Source: Thermogemmata fonticola (lineage in GTDB: Bacteria; Planctomycetota; Planctomycetia; Gemmatales; Gemmataceae). Taken from it: DNA of 64,000 nt. The notes below the pieces were generated by a model that did no database searches, was not told the DNA's origin, and saw only the letters and a list, made by a program, of their open reading frames with translations. Both the position numbers and the translations under genes were made by a program. The stretch's first letter is position 1; each line of letters begins with the position of its first letter. Below are positions 52,101 through 61,295 of the stretch, one piece after another. Where the stretch lies: contig NZ_JACEFB010000001.1 in the NCBI RefSeq assembly GCF_013694095.1, positions 186,001-250,000 of the forward strand, given 5' to 3'.

Positions 52101-52279
52101 CGCTCCAAGGGCAGCCACCTGGCCAGAATCTCGCCCCCCTGTTCCGCGCCCGCGGTGATGGTGTCTATGAACTGACGCTCAATCCGCCCGTGACCGTACC
52201 GCGAGGGCGGATCATCGTCGCGGTCAAAGATAAACAGGGGAATATCAGTCGCATCGAGCGGGTGTTTTCCGCCAGGTAA
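49178..52279 (+). CDS. Secreted TolB-like propeller protein with two c-haem motifs
   Basis: A 1033-aa exported protein with an N-terminal signal peptide (about residues 1-30). A PD40/TolB-like beta-propeller spans about residues 50-480 (DGEWVYYSLFHD, GGKVVFTSNRHAF, LRDGRIMFSTLE). Two c-type haem motifs follow: CGGCH at about residue 673 and CVPCH at about 752. The arrangement resembles the hydrazine-synthase alpha-subunit-like family found widely in planctomycetes that are not anammox bacteria; hydrazine synthesis is not implied. It probably handles electrons in the periplasm. It is convergent with the S9 peptidase gene. Confidence 0.7.
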   Translation: MMRGLGRWLFLGGLLGWGLLQGPEASPASQTASSSVQPRPIREDPEVKIDYDIVYVRTPRKGDRVGTNWAEISNPHFMDPGGDLVLLHPDGTEEVLVRGGNGSVTDPMVSFDGEWVYYSLFHDLRDASPSCASASGADIYKIHLKTRQIVRLTRQEFAPNTGAANWSDDFRTPQEGKNWLPYGVLNLGPCPLPGGKVVFTSNRHAFRPPKRLPHTLQLFIMDDDGSNVECIGHLNLGCALHPVVLRDGRIMFSTLESQGLRASTLWGLWVIHPDGTNWGPLASAFLPGASPTAWHFQTQISDGSIVAEEYYNQTSSGFGSFVKFPVELPPGTPAFGPAWTEDPRNPPLVHGHKDNGQPRIRRLPFSPFGIESLTRFARADEGPADFAMPGRRTGPRLGKVTHPAAAPDNHLLCVWSPGPVNGGYTVHVPAPDGGIYLIKKSQPVDSPGQLLLIKNDPNYNEQWPRAVVPYRRIYGVDEPKRLPPLANDGSRSPHLPAGTPFGLVGTSSLYKRESYPNGRVPPGQVTASFAGGSDPTGYQDLDPFNLLSDEPLSWNWFNQGADAGRYRNEDIHAIRILVMEPTTDRAKGPKSGRTFRSHANERLRILGEIPVRKIGRGPNGQEPLDPDGHPDTSFLARIPADVAFTFQTLDRRGMVLNMAQTWHQVRPGEVRHDCGGCHAHSQKPTDFARTYAARPDYQVFDLTRQTPLLTSKAHDQSGQRWDATDTTGLRYVPRVHNVEFWRDVKPILERSCVPCHSGPKPAAELDLGDFRTVRLPDADDVPGTYYRLAMDHAGRFGYKPLAGAWRAPNASRYIRMFQSRRSLLIWKIYGERLDGWSNDDFPTETKPGDPSTLQLKGQPVPNTAANRARADLDFTGSIMPPPEAVRSGKAAPLSDEDKLTLVRWIDLGCPIDLDYDPQRPQDPGYGWMLDDQRPTLTLSIPKAGDNPPLARILVGMHDYGSGLDLDSFSVIADFPLQGQPPGQNLAPLFRARGDGVYELTLNPPVTVPRGRIIVAVKDKQGNISRIERVFSAR

Positions 52280-52345
52280 ACCAGCGCAACCCCTGCTTGA
52301 GTCGGCCCCCTTGTTGATCGAGGCTGCTCTATTCCTGCCATCTCA

Positions 52346-52419
52346 CCGGCCAAGGGGTACCACCAATCCATGCCGCATAGCGGCGAAGGAGGGGGTACTG
52401 TCCCTCTCCCCCTGGCCGG
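52346..52419. repeat. Long-range inverted repeat between convergent genes
   Basis: Arms 52346-52357 and 52408-52419 pair over 12 bp with one mismatch. The location between the convergent genes ending at 52279 and 52451 suggests a shared terminator, although no T-run is present. Confidence 0.4.
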
Positions 52420-52450
52420 AGACGGGCGTTGCTCTGCGTACCGAAACGGG

Positions 52451-54622
52451 TCAATCCGGAATGGTAGGCTGAAAAGCTAGGTTTTTGACGAGAAAGGCCC
52501 ACTGGTCGGCGATTTCTTCGATGATTTTGCTTGTGGGTTTACCTGCCCCGTGGCCTGCTTTCGTCTCGATGCGAATGAGGACAGGGGCAGGGCCGGTTTG
52601 CATCGCTTGCAGAGCTGCCGCGAATTTGAAGCTGTGGCCGGGCACCACGCGATCATCTGTATCTGCCGTGGTCACCAACGTCGCCGGATAGCGGCGCGGG
52701 CCATTCCGCAGCAAGGCGTGATAGGGACTGTAGCGGTACAGCTCACGGAACTCTTGAGGATTTTCCGAGGAGCCGTAGTCATCTACCCAATAGCGCCCCG
52801 CGGTGAACTTGTGAAAGCGGAGCATGTCCATGACGCCGACCGCAGGCAAACAGGCGCCGAAGAGGTCCGGCCGCTGCGTCATGCACGCTCCGACCAGCAG
52901 TCCGCCGTTGCTTCCCCCCTGAATGGCGAGCTTCTCCGGGCGGGTGTACTTCTCCCGGATCAAGTATTCCGCCGCTGCAATGAAGTCATCAAAGACATTC
53001 TGCTTCTGCAACCGAGTGCCCGCGCGATGCCAGGCCTCGCCGTATTCCCCTCCGCCGCGGATGTTGGCGACAGCGAACACTCCGCCCATTTCCATCCATT
53101 GCAAACGACTTACAGAAAATGCTGGTGTCAGCGGTATGTTGAATCCGCCATAACCATACAGCAAGGTTGGGTTATTGCCATCGAGTTTGATCCCCTTCTT
53201 ATGGGATATAAACATAGGCACACGCGTACCATCTTTGCTGGTGTAGAAAACTTGCTTGACCTCATAATCATCTGGATTGAACTTAACCTTAGCACGCCAA
53301 TACAATCGGCTTTCACCCGTCAAGATGTTATAGGAGTATATACTCGGCGGTGTGGCAAAACTGGAAAAGGTATAGAAGGTGATCGTATCACTTCGCTTGC
53401 CGGAAAAGCCGCTCGCCGTGCCGATCCCCGGTAAATCCACCTCACGAATGAAGCGGCCCTCCAAGTCATGAATCTTGACCTGAGTGCGTGCATCCTTCAG
53501 GTAGATACATATGAAGACATTGCCGACGAGATTGACATCCGTCAATGTGTCGGCTGTTTCGGGAATGAGTGTCTTCCAGTCCTTCTTTTCCGGCTTGCGA
53601 GTATCAATGGCAATCACTTGGTATTTTTGTGCATTGTAATCCGTCAAGAAATAGAAAACTGGGCCATCGTTACCAATGAAGAAGTATTTATTGTCATGGT
53701 TGTCGATCAATTCGATAGGCAAACCGTAAGGTTCCTGCAAATCCTTGTAGACGATGCGCACTTTGCGGCTGGTGGTGCCATCGTTGACGGAAATGATCAG
53801 GTAGCGGCCATCCTCGGTCACGGTGGCATTGATCCCCCAGCGGGGTTGGTCCGGCCGGTGGTAAACGAGAACATCCTCGCTTTGCGGAGTTCCCAAACGG
53901 TGATAGTAGAGCTTCATGTTCAGGTTCAGGCCCTGGAAGGCGGCGCCCGGCGGAGGTTCCGGAAAACGGCTATAGAAGAAGCCTTTACCGTCCGCGGTCC
54001 AGCTTGCCCCGCTGAACTTGATCCACTTCAGCTCATCGGGGAACATCTTCCCGCTATCGACATCGAGCACTTTCCAGGTTGTCCAATCGCTGCCCGCTTC
54101 AGCGACTCCATAGGCGAGGTAACGGCCATCGTCGCTCAAAGCGGTGCCGGAAATCGCCACGGTGCCGTCTTTACTCCAGGTGTTGGGGTCGAGCAACAGG
54201 CGGGCTGGCCCATCTAACTGCTCGCGGACGTAGAGCACGCTTTGGTTTTGCAAGCCGTCGTTGCGGGTGAAGAAGTAGCGTCCCCCCACCTTGACGGGGG
54301 CGGACATTTTCTCGTAATTCCACAAGTCGGTGAGGCGGCGGCGGATCGCTTCCCGTTGGGGAATGCTTTCCAAATAGGCAAAGGTGACCTTATTCTGCGC
54401 TTCTACCCAAGCGGCCACGTCCTTCGACTGACGGACATCATCCTCTAGCCAGCGATATGGGTCGGCCACCGACACGCCATGATAATCCTCGACCACCTCT
54501 ACTTTTCGGGTTTCGGGATATTGAAGGGCTGGTTGCCGTTGTCCCCACGCTTCCATCAGCACAAACCCTCCGAGTAGGAACACTCCCACCGCGCTCAGTT
54601 TCCAGAATGGTGTTCGAGGCAT
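52451..54622 (-). CDS. Prolyl oligopeptidase (S9A family), exported
   Basis: A 723-aa serine peptidase that cleaves short peptides after proline. ATG 54622 gives an N-terminal signal/anchor helix (FWKLSAVGVFLLGGFVLM) followed by the family opening YPETRKVEVVEDYHGVSVAD and DPYRWLED. The seven-bladed propeller occupies the middle, and the C-terminal alpha/beta-hydrolase shows the nucleophile motif GGSNGG at about residue 570, the Asp in ADTDDRV at about 652 and the His in KAGHGAG at about 691. All catalytic residues are present. The start overlaps the HAD gene by 28 bp, so they may form an operon. Confidence 0.92.
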   Translation of the reverse strand: MPRTPFWKLSAVGVFLLGGFVLMEAWGQRQPALQYPETRKVEVVEDYHGVSVADPYRWLEDDVRQSKDVAAWVEAQNKVTFAYLESIPQREAIRRRLTDLWNYEKMSAPVKVGGRYFFTRNDGLQNQSVLYVREQLDGPARLLLDPNTWSKDGTVAISGTALSDDGRYLAYGVAEAGSDWTTWKVLDVDSGKMFPDELKWIKFSGASWTADGKGFFYSRFPEPPPGAAFQGLNLNMKLYYHRLGTPQSEDVLVYHRPDQPRWGINATVTEDGRYLIISVNDGTTSRKVRIVYKDLQEPYGLPIELIDNHDNKYFFIGNDGPVFYFLTDYNAQKYQVIAIDTRKPEKKDWKTLIPETADTLTDVNLVGNVFICIYLKDARTQVKIHDLEGRFIREVDLPGIGTASGFSGKRSDTITFYTFSSFATPPSIYSYNILTGESRLYWRAKVKFNPDDYEVKQVFYTSKDGTRVPMFISHKKGIKLDGNNPTLLYGYGGFNIPLTPAFSVSRLQWMEMGGVFAVANIRGGGEYGEAWHRAGTRLQKQNVFDDFIAAAEYLIREKYTRPEKLAIQGGSNGGLLVGACMTQRPDLFGACLPAVGVMDMLRFHKFTAGRYWVDDYGSSENPQEFRELYRYSPYHALLRNGPRRYPATLVTTADTDDRVVPGHSFKFAAALQAMQTGPAPVLIRIETKAGHGAGKPTSKIIEEIADQWAFLVKNLAFQPTIPD

Positions 54623-55359
54623 GGTCCGGCCCTCCGCAGGTGGTTGAAATTGTCCCGGTCCGACTCTATGGCATATGACTCCTGACACCAGATGGTCAAA
54701 AGAGGTCTGGCGTGGTTCAGGTCCGGGAAAAGCCAGTCGGGGTTGTGGTACGCGAGGGCTTCCAGGCTATGCCAGCCGGTGGCCACAGCCACCGCTTGAG
54801 CACCGATGGCCCGGGCACTGCGAATATCCAAGGGGGTATCTCCCACTACCCAGATGTTTCGCGTCGAGCCATGAGCTGCGCCCGCCGTCACTCCCAGATT
54901 TTGCAAAGCGGCGCGGGCCACGTCATCGCGATCTTCGTGATCGTCGCCAAAACCGCCGCCAGCGAAATAGTCCCACAGTCCGAAATGCTGGAGTTTCCGC
55001 TGCGCTCCCTGACGGATGTTGCCCGTGAGCAAGCCCAGAAGCACTCCCGGTGTTGCAGATAATTGTTGGAGGACCTCCGGAACAGCAGGGCAGACCGTGC
55101 CGCCTCGTTGCCGTAACATCTCCGGCAAAAGGTGAAGGTAAGCCTCCTGGAGCCGGCGGATGTTCTCTTCCTGCGGATAAATCCCATGCAGCGCTAGCAA
55201 GTCCCGCGCGATGGCCCGATCCGTCCGCCCCGCGTAGGGAACGCCGTCTTTCACCTCGCGGAGTCCGAAGACCGAACGCAGGGCTTCCTCCATCGCGGCT
55301 TTGCCCGCTCCTCCCGTGCGTACCAACGTGCCATCAATGTCGAAAAGAACCACGTGCAT
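54595..55359 (-). CDS. HAD-family phosphatase (phosphoglycolate-phosphatase-like)
   Basis: A 254-aa haloacid dehalogenase-like hydrolase. Motif I is FDIDGTLVRTGG (nucleophile Asp at residue 7), motif II is LLTGN near residue 115, and motif IV is VVGDTPLDIRSAR near 175; the cap domain between them matches Gph/PGMB-type enzymes. It probably dephosphorylates a small sugar or phosphoglycolate. The last 28 bp overlap the peptidase start. The start is ATG 55359. Confidence 0.85.
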   Translation of the reverse strand: MHVVLFDIDGTLVRTGGAGKAAMEEALRSVFGLREVKDGVPYAGRTDRAIARDLLALHGIYPQEENIRRLQEAYLHLLPEMLRQRGGTVCPAVPEVLQQLSATPGVLLGLLTGNIRQGAQRKLQHFGLWDYFAGGGFGDDHEDRDDVARAALQNLGVTAGAAHGSTRNIWVVGDTPLDIRSARAIGAQAVAVATGWHSLEALAYHNPDWLFPDLNHARPLLTIWCQESYAIESDRDNFNHLRRAGPCLEHHSGN

Positions 55360-55573
55360 ATGGAAAAGTATATGGAAGCGAGGAAAAACAGCGTCCTTTT
55401 ACGACGTCGTTCCCTTTTCCCGCCGCATTCCCTCCAGGAATCTAGCAACAGAATCCTAGATGACGCGGGCAATCCAGCTATTCCGGCAGCCGGTGAATGG
55501 CAGCGGTCAAGGTCGGCAAATGGCCTCGGCGCGGTGAATTGAGGCCGCAGAAGGCAGCGAGCGGCATCGGCAT

Positions 55574-55601
55574 AAAAAACAGGGGCGGCATAACACCCCT
55601 G
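55574..55601 (-). terminator. Rho-independent terminator of the kinase gene
   Basis: On the minus strand CAGGGG pairs with CCCCTG (arms 55580-55585 and 55596-55601, 10-nt loop) and is followed by TTTTTT (55574-55579). It begins 46 bp past the kinase stop. Confidence 0.85.
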
Positions 55602-55646
55602 CCCCGGTTTTTTGCGCCGCGATCTACGCTGTTGCGGAACCTGCGG

Positions 55647-58600
55647 TCACGACGATTTCTTGGGCGGGACCAATTCCACGATTTCGACCTCGCGAATCCA
55701 GAGAGTGTTCCCTTCCCCAACGGTGGTGTTGTCGATCACCATCCGGACGTGAACGTTATCGCTGGCCGGTGGCCGCTGGAAGATGAGGGTGGCTGTCCGC
55801 CATCGATTTTGGCTGTCATCCAAGCGGACAGAGGCAATCCCTTTGTAGCCAGGAACCAAGTGGACAATGGCTTGCCCTCGACCGTCATTGTGGGTCAGGT
55901 AGGCGACCTTCACCTTGTAGTATTTGCCGGGTTCGAGAGGGAGTTTCATGCGGCTTTCTAAGTCGAAGTAGAACTGAGCGGAGATGGTATCATTCAGTCC
56001 CGTCAGTCCCAAGGCGGGGACATCATCGACCAGAGCGCGTCGGAACTCGCCAATGGAGCCGTCTTTCCAGCACTGGCAGCCGATGCCATCCGGCAACTGC
56101 TCGGTCTCGCCGTTGATCCGCTGGAATTTTTCTTTGACGACGCGGAAGGGGGGGATAGCGGCCACGTCGAGGCGGTACACACGCGGTCCTTCGGGCCAGC
56201 GGCTGGGATCATCTTGAGAGCTAGCTGCTGAGGTGGACGGTGGAGGATTACGGAACCCTGTGGGCGCGGTTCCTCGTCCCGCATCCGTGATCGTGACCGA
56301 ACGGACGAAAAGGATATTGCCGCGACCGGGCGTACTGGCATCGACCAGACAGCGCAACGGCAACTCGCCGCGGGTGGCCACCAGATCCACGGTATTCCAG
56401 CGGTCATTCGAGTTGGGCAGATCGGTGCGGAAGGGGACCTTCCAATCCTCGTAGTTTTGGAAGTAGATGTGCCCTTTGGCAGAACCAGCCGTGCGGTATT
56501 CCACGCGCAGTCGGACCCTTTGGCCAGGGGTCAATTTCACCCCGACCGCCTTTTCTAGCTCGATGCCGATTTGTGCGGAGAGCACTTCGTTGACATTGAC
56601 GATCCCGATCGCCTTGCTTCCCGCCACGGTGGTACAAGTCCATTCACTAACGGTTTCGGGCTTCCAGCCGCCGAAGTACACCCCCGCAATGGCTGGGTCT
56701 TCGTCGCCGCTGGTGATCGATCGCCCCTGCTTGACGTTTTTGAATTCCGGCAGGTCAGCCGCCCGGAGCTGGAAGAGGATCGGTTCTGTGACCGTGGCGG
56801 AGGGCAACTCCGTCACCTTGAGGTCCCGAATTTGGACGTAGGCTTGAGGGTTGTCGTCGTTGTTGTGGAATTCAAAGAAGCCGCCGGTGGCACCTCGGAG
56901 GTCCGCGATGATGCTCTCCCGCCTCCAGCTTCCCTGCGTCGGTTGGGGGCGGTAAACATCCCAAGCAGGCCGGCTATCGTTGGACTTGAAGCGAATGTTG
57001 AATTGCTGGGGCTGAGTAGTGCAGCGGTATTCCAGCTCCAGGCGGCACACACCGGTGGGGCACTCAAATTCGGGCGTGAAGAGCATGGCTGAACCGCGTC
57101 CCTTGAGGTTGCGGATGCTGAGCGCGGGCCGTCCTTGATCTTCGGCCAGTGTGAACTCCATCTCGGTTTCCACACGCCAAGGCCGGGCGCGCCAGCCAGA
57201 CGGAGCTTCTCCTTCCCGGGAGATTTCCCGATAGTGCCGCTGATTCGTGTTGGGGTCTTGTCGCAGGCCGCAGATAATTCGGAAGGGGCGCTGCTGCCGC
57301 AAATCCATGAGGAAGAGGGTGCGTTCTTCCCGCGGCTGTGGAGGAGGTTCCAGCTCCACAATCCGCACCGCGGCGATGGCTACAGGAACAAGCGCGTTCC
57401 CCGCTGCTTCGATGGCACAACGCAAAGGTTCTGCTTGACGCGTGAAAGGCAGCTCGGCGGTCATCCATTGCGTGCCCGTGGCAGGAAAGATCCGAAAGCC
57501 GGCACTGCGATAGTCCTTGATCGTATGCACCGAGGCTTGAATCTGTCCCGTGGTGCGGTAGTCGATCCGCAAGGCGTATTTGCCGGACGGAGCGAGTTGC
57601 AAGCCGAGTCCTCCCTGCCCCGCGTCCCGTTCCAGCTCGAAAGCGATCTGCGCCCCTGTGGCCGTGCTATGGCGAACGATGGTCAGGCAGTCTTTGCCAT
57701 CGATCGCGGTCCGCGTGAATTCCGCCTCGGTCTCCGGTTTGAGAGCGTAGATGGCAACACCGGCGGGCCAACGCGGGCGTTGCCCTTCGAGGACTTGCCC
57801 CCCACGTAGCCGCACCCGGAAGGGAGCTGTATCGGCTGCTTTCCATTCGTAGATGACACGCCCGCTACTCAGGGGCGGTGGAGATGGCGGATTCTCGCGG
57901 GCCGGCGGTGGTGTATGCTGGCCCGGCGGTTCTGTTCTGAGCGGTGGGGTCACGGGCGTACCCGCCACTGGCTCGCGGCGGCCACCCAGGTGCCAAGCGG
58001 CAATGGCTCCCACGGCCAGGAGCAGCGCTAATCCCGCCGCGCCGAGAAGTATCCCACGCCGTTGCCTGGGCCAGAGCCGCTGCCACGTGTTCCGCTGCTG
58101 GACGGAACTCCCTCCCTCGGCGGACGTCCCTCGATTCAAACCGGCCTGACTCGCTAAGGCGGAAACCAGAGACGATGCTCCCGATCGGCGTCCGGACAGG
58201 GGCAGGGTCTGCTGTAACGCTGAGTTGCCCGTACGCGGCGTCTCAACTCCTGCCAAGCGAGTCTGGCTCAACTCCCCTAAGCGCACCGAGCTGCCACTGA
58301 GGTTTCCGCCGGTGAGATTGACCGCGACCTCCGGTTCCTGGCCGATCTTCGTATGGGAGATGCCCGCGAGCACGCGTGTGCTTCCCGCTGTCCACGGTGC
58401 TAATGCTGCGATCACCTCAGCGGCCGTCTGATAGCGATCTTCCGGCCGCTTGGCCAGCATCCGTGCCACCACGTCGCATAATTCCTTCGGAATTCGGCTG
58501 TCCAAACTGCTGAGCCGCGGCGCACTGCGGAGTTGATGTTGCAGCAACTTTTGGGTGGTGTTCCCCTCGAATGGCGGCTTGCCAATGATTAGGGCGAACA

Positions 58601-59399
58601 AAGTCGCGCCCAGGGAGTAGATGTCGGCTCGCCCGTCGATGTTCGGCTGATTGAGGGCCTGCTCCGGCGCTATGAAGTCCGCGGTTCCGACCACCGCGCC
58701 TTTGTCTAAGCGTTCGGTCAAATTGTCGGCAGTGTTGTGAGAACGGGCTAGCCCCATATCCAGGATTTTCACCACTCCTTGTTTGTCCCGCATAAGATTG
58801 CCGGGCTTGATGTCCCGGTGGATGAAGCCGCGCTCATGGGCGTGTTGCAAGCCAGCAGCCGCCTGAGCGATGTACTCCACCGCCACCTCGTAGGGTAACG
58901 CCCCATCCCGTTCCAATACTTGTTGGAGCGTCTCTCCGTCCACATACTCCATGATCAGATAAGGCACGTTGTTATGCCGGGCCACGTCGAAAATGCGGAC
59001 GATGTTGGGATGGTCCAAAGCGGCAGCCGCCCGCGCTTCCCGGATGAACCGCTCCAAGGCTAAACGCTGATCCTCCCCTTGCGCCGGCACCAGCACCTTG
59101 ATCGCCACCTTGCGGTGCAGTTCCACATGCTCGGCTAGGTACACCGCGCCCATGCCACCCCGGCCGATGATGTCCTGCACCATATATTGGTTGATGCGGA
59201 ATCCCTTGTAGCGCCCCGCCAAGAGTTGCCGGGCTTGGAAGGGCGTCAAAATGCCGCGCTGCACCAGGGCATCCGCGACCGCTTGCGGTTCCTCCGGGAA
59301 GTCTCTCAGCTTCAAGTGTCCTAACTGCTCTTCGGTCAGGATGCCGCTTTTACGTAATAAGTCCCAGAACTCCGACACAGATGTGGGAGACACAGGCAT
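55647..59399 (-). CDS. Transmembrane Ser/Thr protein kinase with large periplasmic region
   Basis: A 1250-aa Hanks-type kinase. After about 60 residues, the kinase domain shows the Gly-rich loop GRGGMGAVY near residue 73, catalytic HRDIKPGNL near 193 and DMGLARS (DFG variant with Met) near 215. A single membrane helix lies at about 450-475 (LLGAAGLALLLAVGAIAAW). The periplasmic part contains repeated about 180-residue beta-rich modules, each with an opening such as VIYEWKAADTAPFRV, ILFQLRAADLPEFK or VYRLDVAAIPPFRVV. These may bind carbohydrate or ligand. ATG 59399 is used; ribosome-binding site weak. Confidence 0.9.
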   Translation of the reverse strand: MPVSPTSVSEFWDLLRKSGILTEEQLGHLKLRDFPEEPQAVADALVQRGILTPFQARQLLAGRYKGFRINQYMVQDIIGRGGMGAVYLAEHVELHRKVAIKVLVPAQGEDQRLALERFIREARAAAALDHPNIVRIFDVARHNNVPYLIMEYVDGETLQQVLERDGALPYEVAVEYIAQAAAGLQHAHERGFIHRDIKPGNLMRDKQGVVKILDMGLARSHNTADNLTERLDKGAVVGTADFIAPEQALNQPNIDGRADIYSLGATLFALIIGKPPFEGNTTQKLLQHQLRSAPRLSSLDSRIPKELCDVVARMLAKRPEDRYQTAAEVIAALAPWTAGSTRVLAGISHTKIGQEPEVAVNLTGGNLSGSSVRLGELSQTRLAGVETPRTGNSALQQTLPLSGRRSGASSLVSALASQAGLNRGTSAEGGSSVQQRNTWQRLWPRQRRGILLGAAGLALLLAVGAIAAWHLGGRREPVAGTPVTPPLRTEPPGQHTPPPARENPPSPPPLSSGRVIYEWKAADTAPFRVRLRGGQVLEGQRPRWPAGVAIYALKPETEAEFTRTAIDGKDCLTIVRHSTATGAQIAFELERDAGQGGLGLQLAPSGKYALRIDYRTTGQIQASVHTIKDYRSAGFRIFPATGTQWMTAELPFTRQAEPLRCAIEAAGNALVPVAIAAVRIVELEPPPQPREERTLFLMDLRQQRPFRIICGLRQDPNTNQRHYREISREGEAPSGWRARPWRVETEMEFTLAEDQGRPALSIRNLKGRGSAMLFTPEFECPTGVCRLELEYRCTTQPQQFNIRFKSNDSRPAWDVYRPQPTQGSWRRESIIADLRGATGGFFEFHNNDDNPQAYVQIRDLKVTELPSATVTEPILFQLRAADLPEFKNVKQGRSITSGDEDPAIAGVYFGGWKPETVSEWTCTTVAGSKAIGIVNVNEVLSAQIGIELEKAVGVKLTPGQRVRLRVEYRTAGSAKGHIYFQNYEDWKVPFRTDLPNSNDRWNTVDLVATRGELPLRCLVDASTPGRGNILFVRSVTITDAGRGTAPTGFRNPPPSTSAASSQDDPSRWPEGPRVYRLDVAAIPPFRVVKEKFQRINGETEQLPDGIGCQCWKDGSIGEFRRALVDDVPALGLTGLNDTISAQFYFDLESRMKLPLEPGKYYKVKVAYLTHNDGRGQAIVHLVPGYKGIASVRLDDSQNRWRTATLIFQRPPASDNVHVRMVIDNTTVGEGNTLWIREVEIVELVPPKKSS

Positions 59400-59767
59400 G
59401 GCGACACTCACTTCTCACAAATGTTGAGGACAGATAGCAACTATCAACAATAACTGCTCCATGTCGAGCATAGTGCGCAAAACTTGGCTTCGAGAAAAAA
59501 CCGCTGTAAATCCGAGGACCTGGCACCGCCGACGCTCTCTTCCTGTTGTCCTGAACCGAATTTTTCACTCGAATCCAAAACGGAGCCATAAGAGTTTGCT
59601 AAGAGTGCGAAAGAGGGGAAAAGTATACGCACCTCAGCTCGGTCTAAACTCAGAAAGGAAATCTCATAAGCATCGGTGCTCCTAATACTCGCCGTAGCGG
59701 GCAGTCTTGTGTCCGCAAGATGACAGGACAGGGGAATATCACTCTTCCTCAGCGAAATGTCCCGCAC
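59400..59767. other. Intergenic region between kinase and mgtE
   Basis: No gene or clear terminator is visible. It should contain the kinase promoter and the 3' end of the mgtE transcript. Confidence 0.4.
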
Positions 59768-61174
59768 TCAGAAGAAGAAAAGGCGGACGAATTGGAAGAA
59801 GATCACGATACCGAGGACGTCCGAGAGGGTGGCGATCAGAGGGGCGGACATCAGGGCCGGGTCCATTCCCACGGATTTGATCAGCACCGGCAGCATGGCA
59901 CCGACGAGCGCGCCAGTCATGCAGATGCCCATCACGGCTCCTGTCACCACGCCGACCAGGTGCCAGAAATTTTCCGCCGGGACTTTTTCCAGGATCGCGT
60001 TAGGCGTGGCGAAATAGGTGCGCGCGATAGCCAGAAGGCCGAGGAAGGCCGCCAGGGCCGCTGCCATGACGATCTCCCGCCGCAGGACGCGTAGCCAATC
60101 CCGCGTCCGCACTTGCCGCAAGGCCAACGCACGGATGACCAGCGTGGCCGCCTGAGAACCGGCGTTCCCTCCGACCGACAAGCACAGCGGGACGAAGACC
60201 ATCACGAAGGCTACCGTTTCCAGCAGCGTTTCAAAGTGGGCCATCGCCTCAATGGTGAACATTTGGAGGATGAAGAGCACGGCCAGCCACTTGGCCCGGT
60301 TCTTCCACACATGCGTGAAGCGGGCTTCCAGATATCCTTCTTCGATTGGCACGACACCGGCTTGTTTTTGCAAGTCTTCTGTCGCTTCACGGGTGACCAC
60401 GTCGAGGATGTCGTCATGGGTGACGATGCCGAGCATGCCGAATTTGTCATCCACAACCGGCATGGCCAGGAAGTCGTAGCGGGCGAAGGTCTCAGCGGCG
60501 CTTTCCACGTCGGTGTCGTGGCGGAGGGTGACCACCTCGGTTTCCATCAGATCGCGGACCAGTTCCTGACGGGGCGCAAGGATCAGGTCCCGCAGTGACA
60601 GAACGCCCAAAAGGCGGCGCGGGGAAAGGCTGCCGTCCGCGCGACGGACCGGTTCATCCAATACATAGATGTAGTAGATGGTCTCCTTATCCGGCGCTTG
60701 CGCGCGCAACAGATCGATTGCTTCGGCAGCCGTCACATGTGCGGGCACCCAAGCATAGTCAGTGGTCATCAAGGCGCCCACCGTGTTGTCGGCATAGGGA
60801 AAGAGGGAGGCAATATCCCGCCGCTCCGCTTCGTCGATCAGCCGCAGGAGGGCTTCGCGGACTTCCGGCGTCAGTCGTTGCAGCAAGTCCACCCGGTCGT
60901 CGTGGGACATGCGGGCGATCAGCTCCGCCAGTTGCGGGCGGACCTTCCGAGCCATCTCCACTTGCAAATGGGGAGGCAGATACTCGAAGATAGCCGCTTG
61001 CTTGCGCAGGTCCGCATGACTGAGAATCTCCCAAATCTGCTCCGGGGTGAACTCCCCTTCCAGAGCTTCCGCTACTGTCGCTGGGTGCAAAGACTCGCAA
61101 AACGCCTTGAGACCCAAAGCATTCTGCTCTTGCAACATGTGTTTGACTTCCGGGCTAAACAGAGGATGGGACAT
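59768..61174 (-). CDS. mgtE: Magnesium transporter MgtE
   Basis: A 468-aa channel. The N-terminal superhelical MgtE_N domain (about residues 20-140) is followed by two CBS domains (about 145-265; LMETEVVTLRHDTDVESA, DDKFGMLGIVTHDDI). Five membrane helices lie in the last about 165 residues, ending in FFQFVRLFFF. The pore segment VGGNAGSQAATLVIRALA is conserved. Acidic Mg-sensing residues of the N and CBS domains are typical. GGAGAG precedes ATG 61174. Confidence 0.93.
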   Translation of the reverse strand: MSHPLFSPEVKHMLQEQNALGLKAFCESLHPATVAEALEGEFTPEQIWEILSHADLRKQAAIFEYLPPHLQVEMARKVRPQLAELIARMSHDDRVDLLQRLTPEVREALLRLIDEAERRDIASLFPYADNTVGALMTTDYAWVPAHVTAAEAIDLLRAQAPDKETIYYIYVLDEPVRRADGSLSPRRLLGVLSLRDLILAPRQELVRDLMETEVVTLRHDTDVESAAETFARYDFLAMPVVDDKFGMLGIVTHDDILDVVTREATEDLQKQAGVVPIEEGYLEARFTHVWKNRAKWLAVLFILQMFTIEAMAHFETLLETVAFVMVFVPLCLSVGGNAGSQAATLVIRALALRQVRTRDWLRVLRREIVMAAALAAFLGLLAIARTYFATPNAILEKVPAENFWHLVGVVTGAVMGICMTGALVGAMLPVLIKSVGMDPALMSAPLIATLSDVLGIVIFFQFVRLFFF

Positions 61175-61295
61175 GATCGCTCTCCGTTGACGCAGTCGAG
61201 GTCCAGTGGAACTGCGAAACCCTGCGGGTGCAAACGTTGCGGGCCAAGCAGGTTGAAACGCTGCGAATCAAAATGCCCGCTTGGATCGCGCCGCC

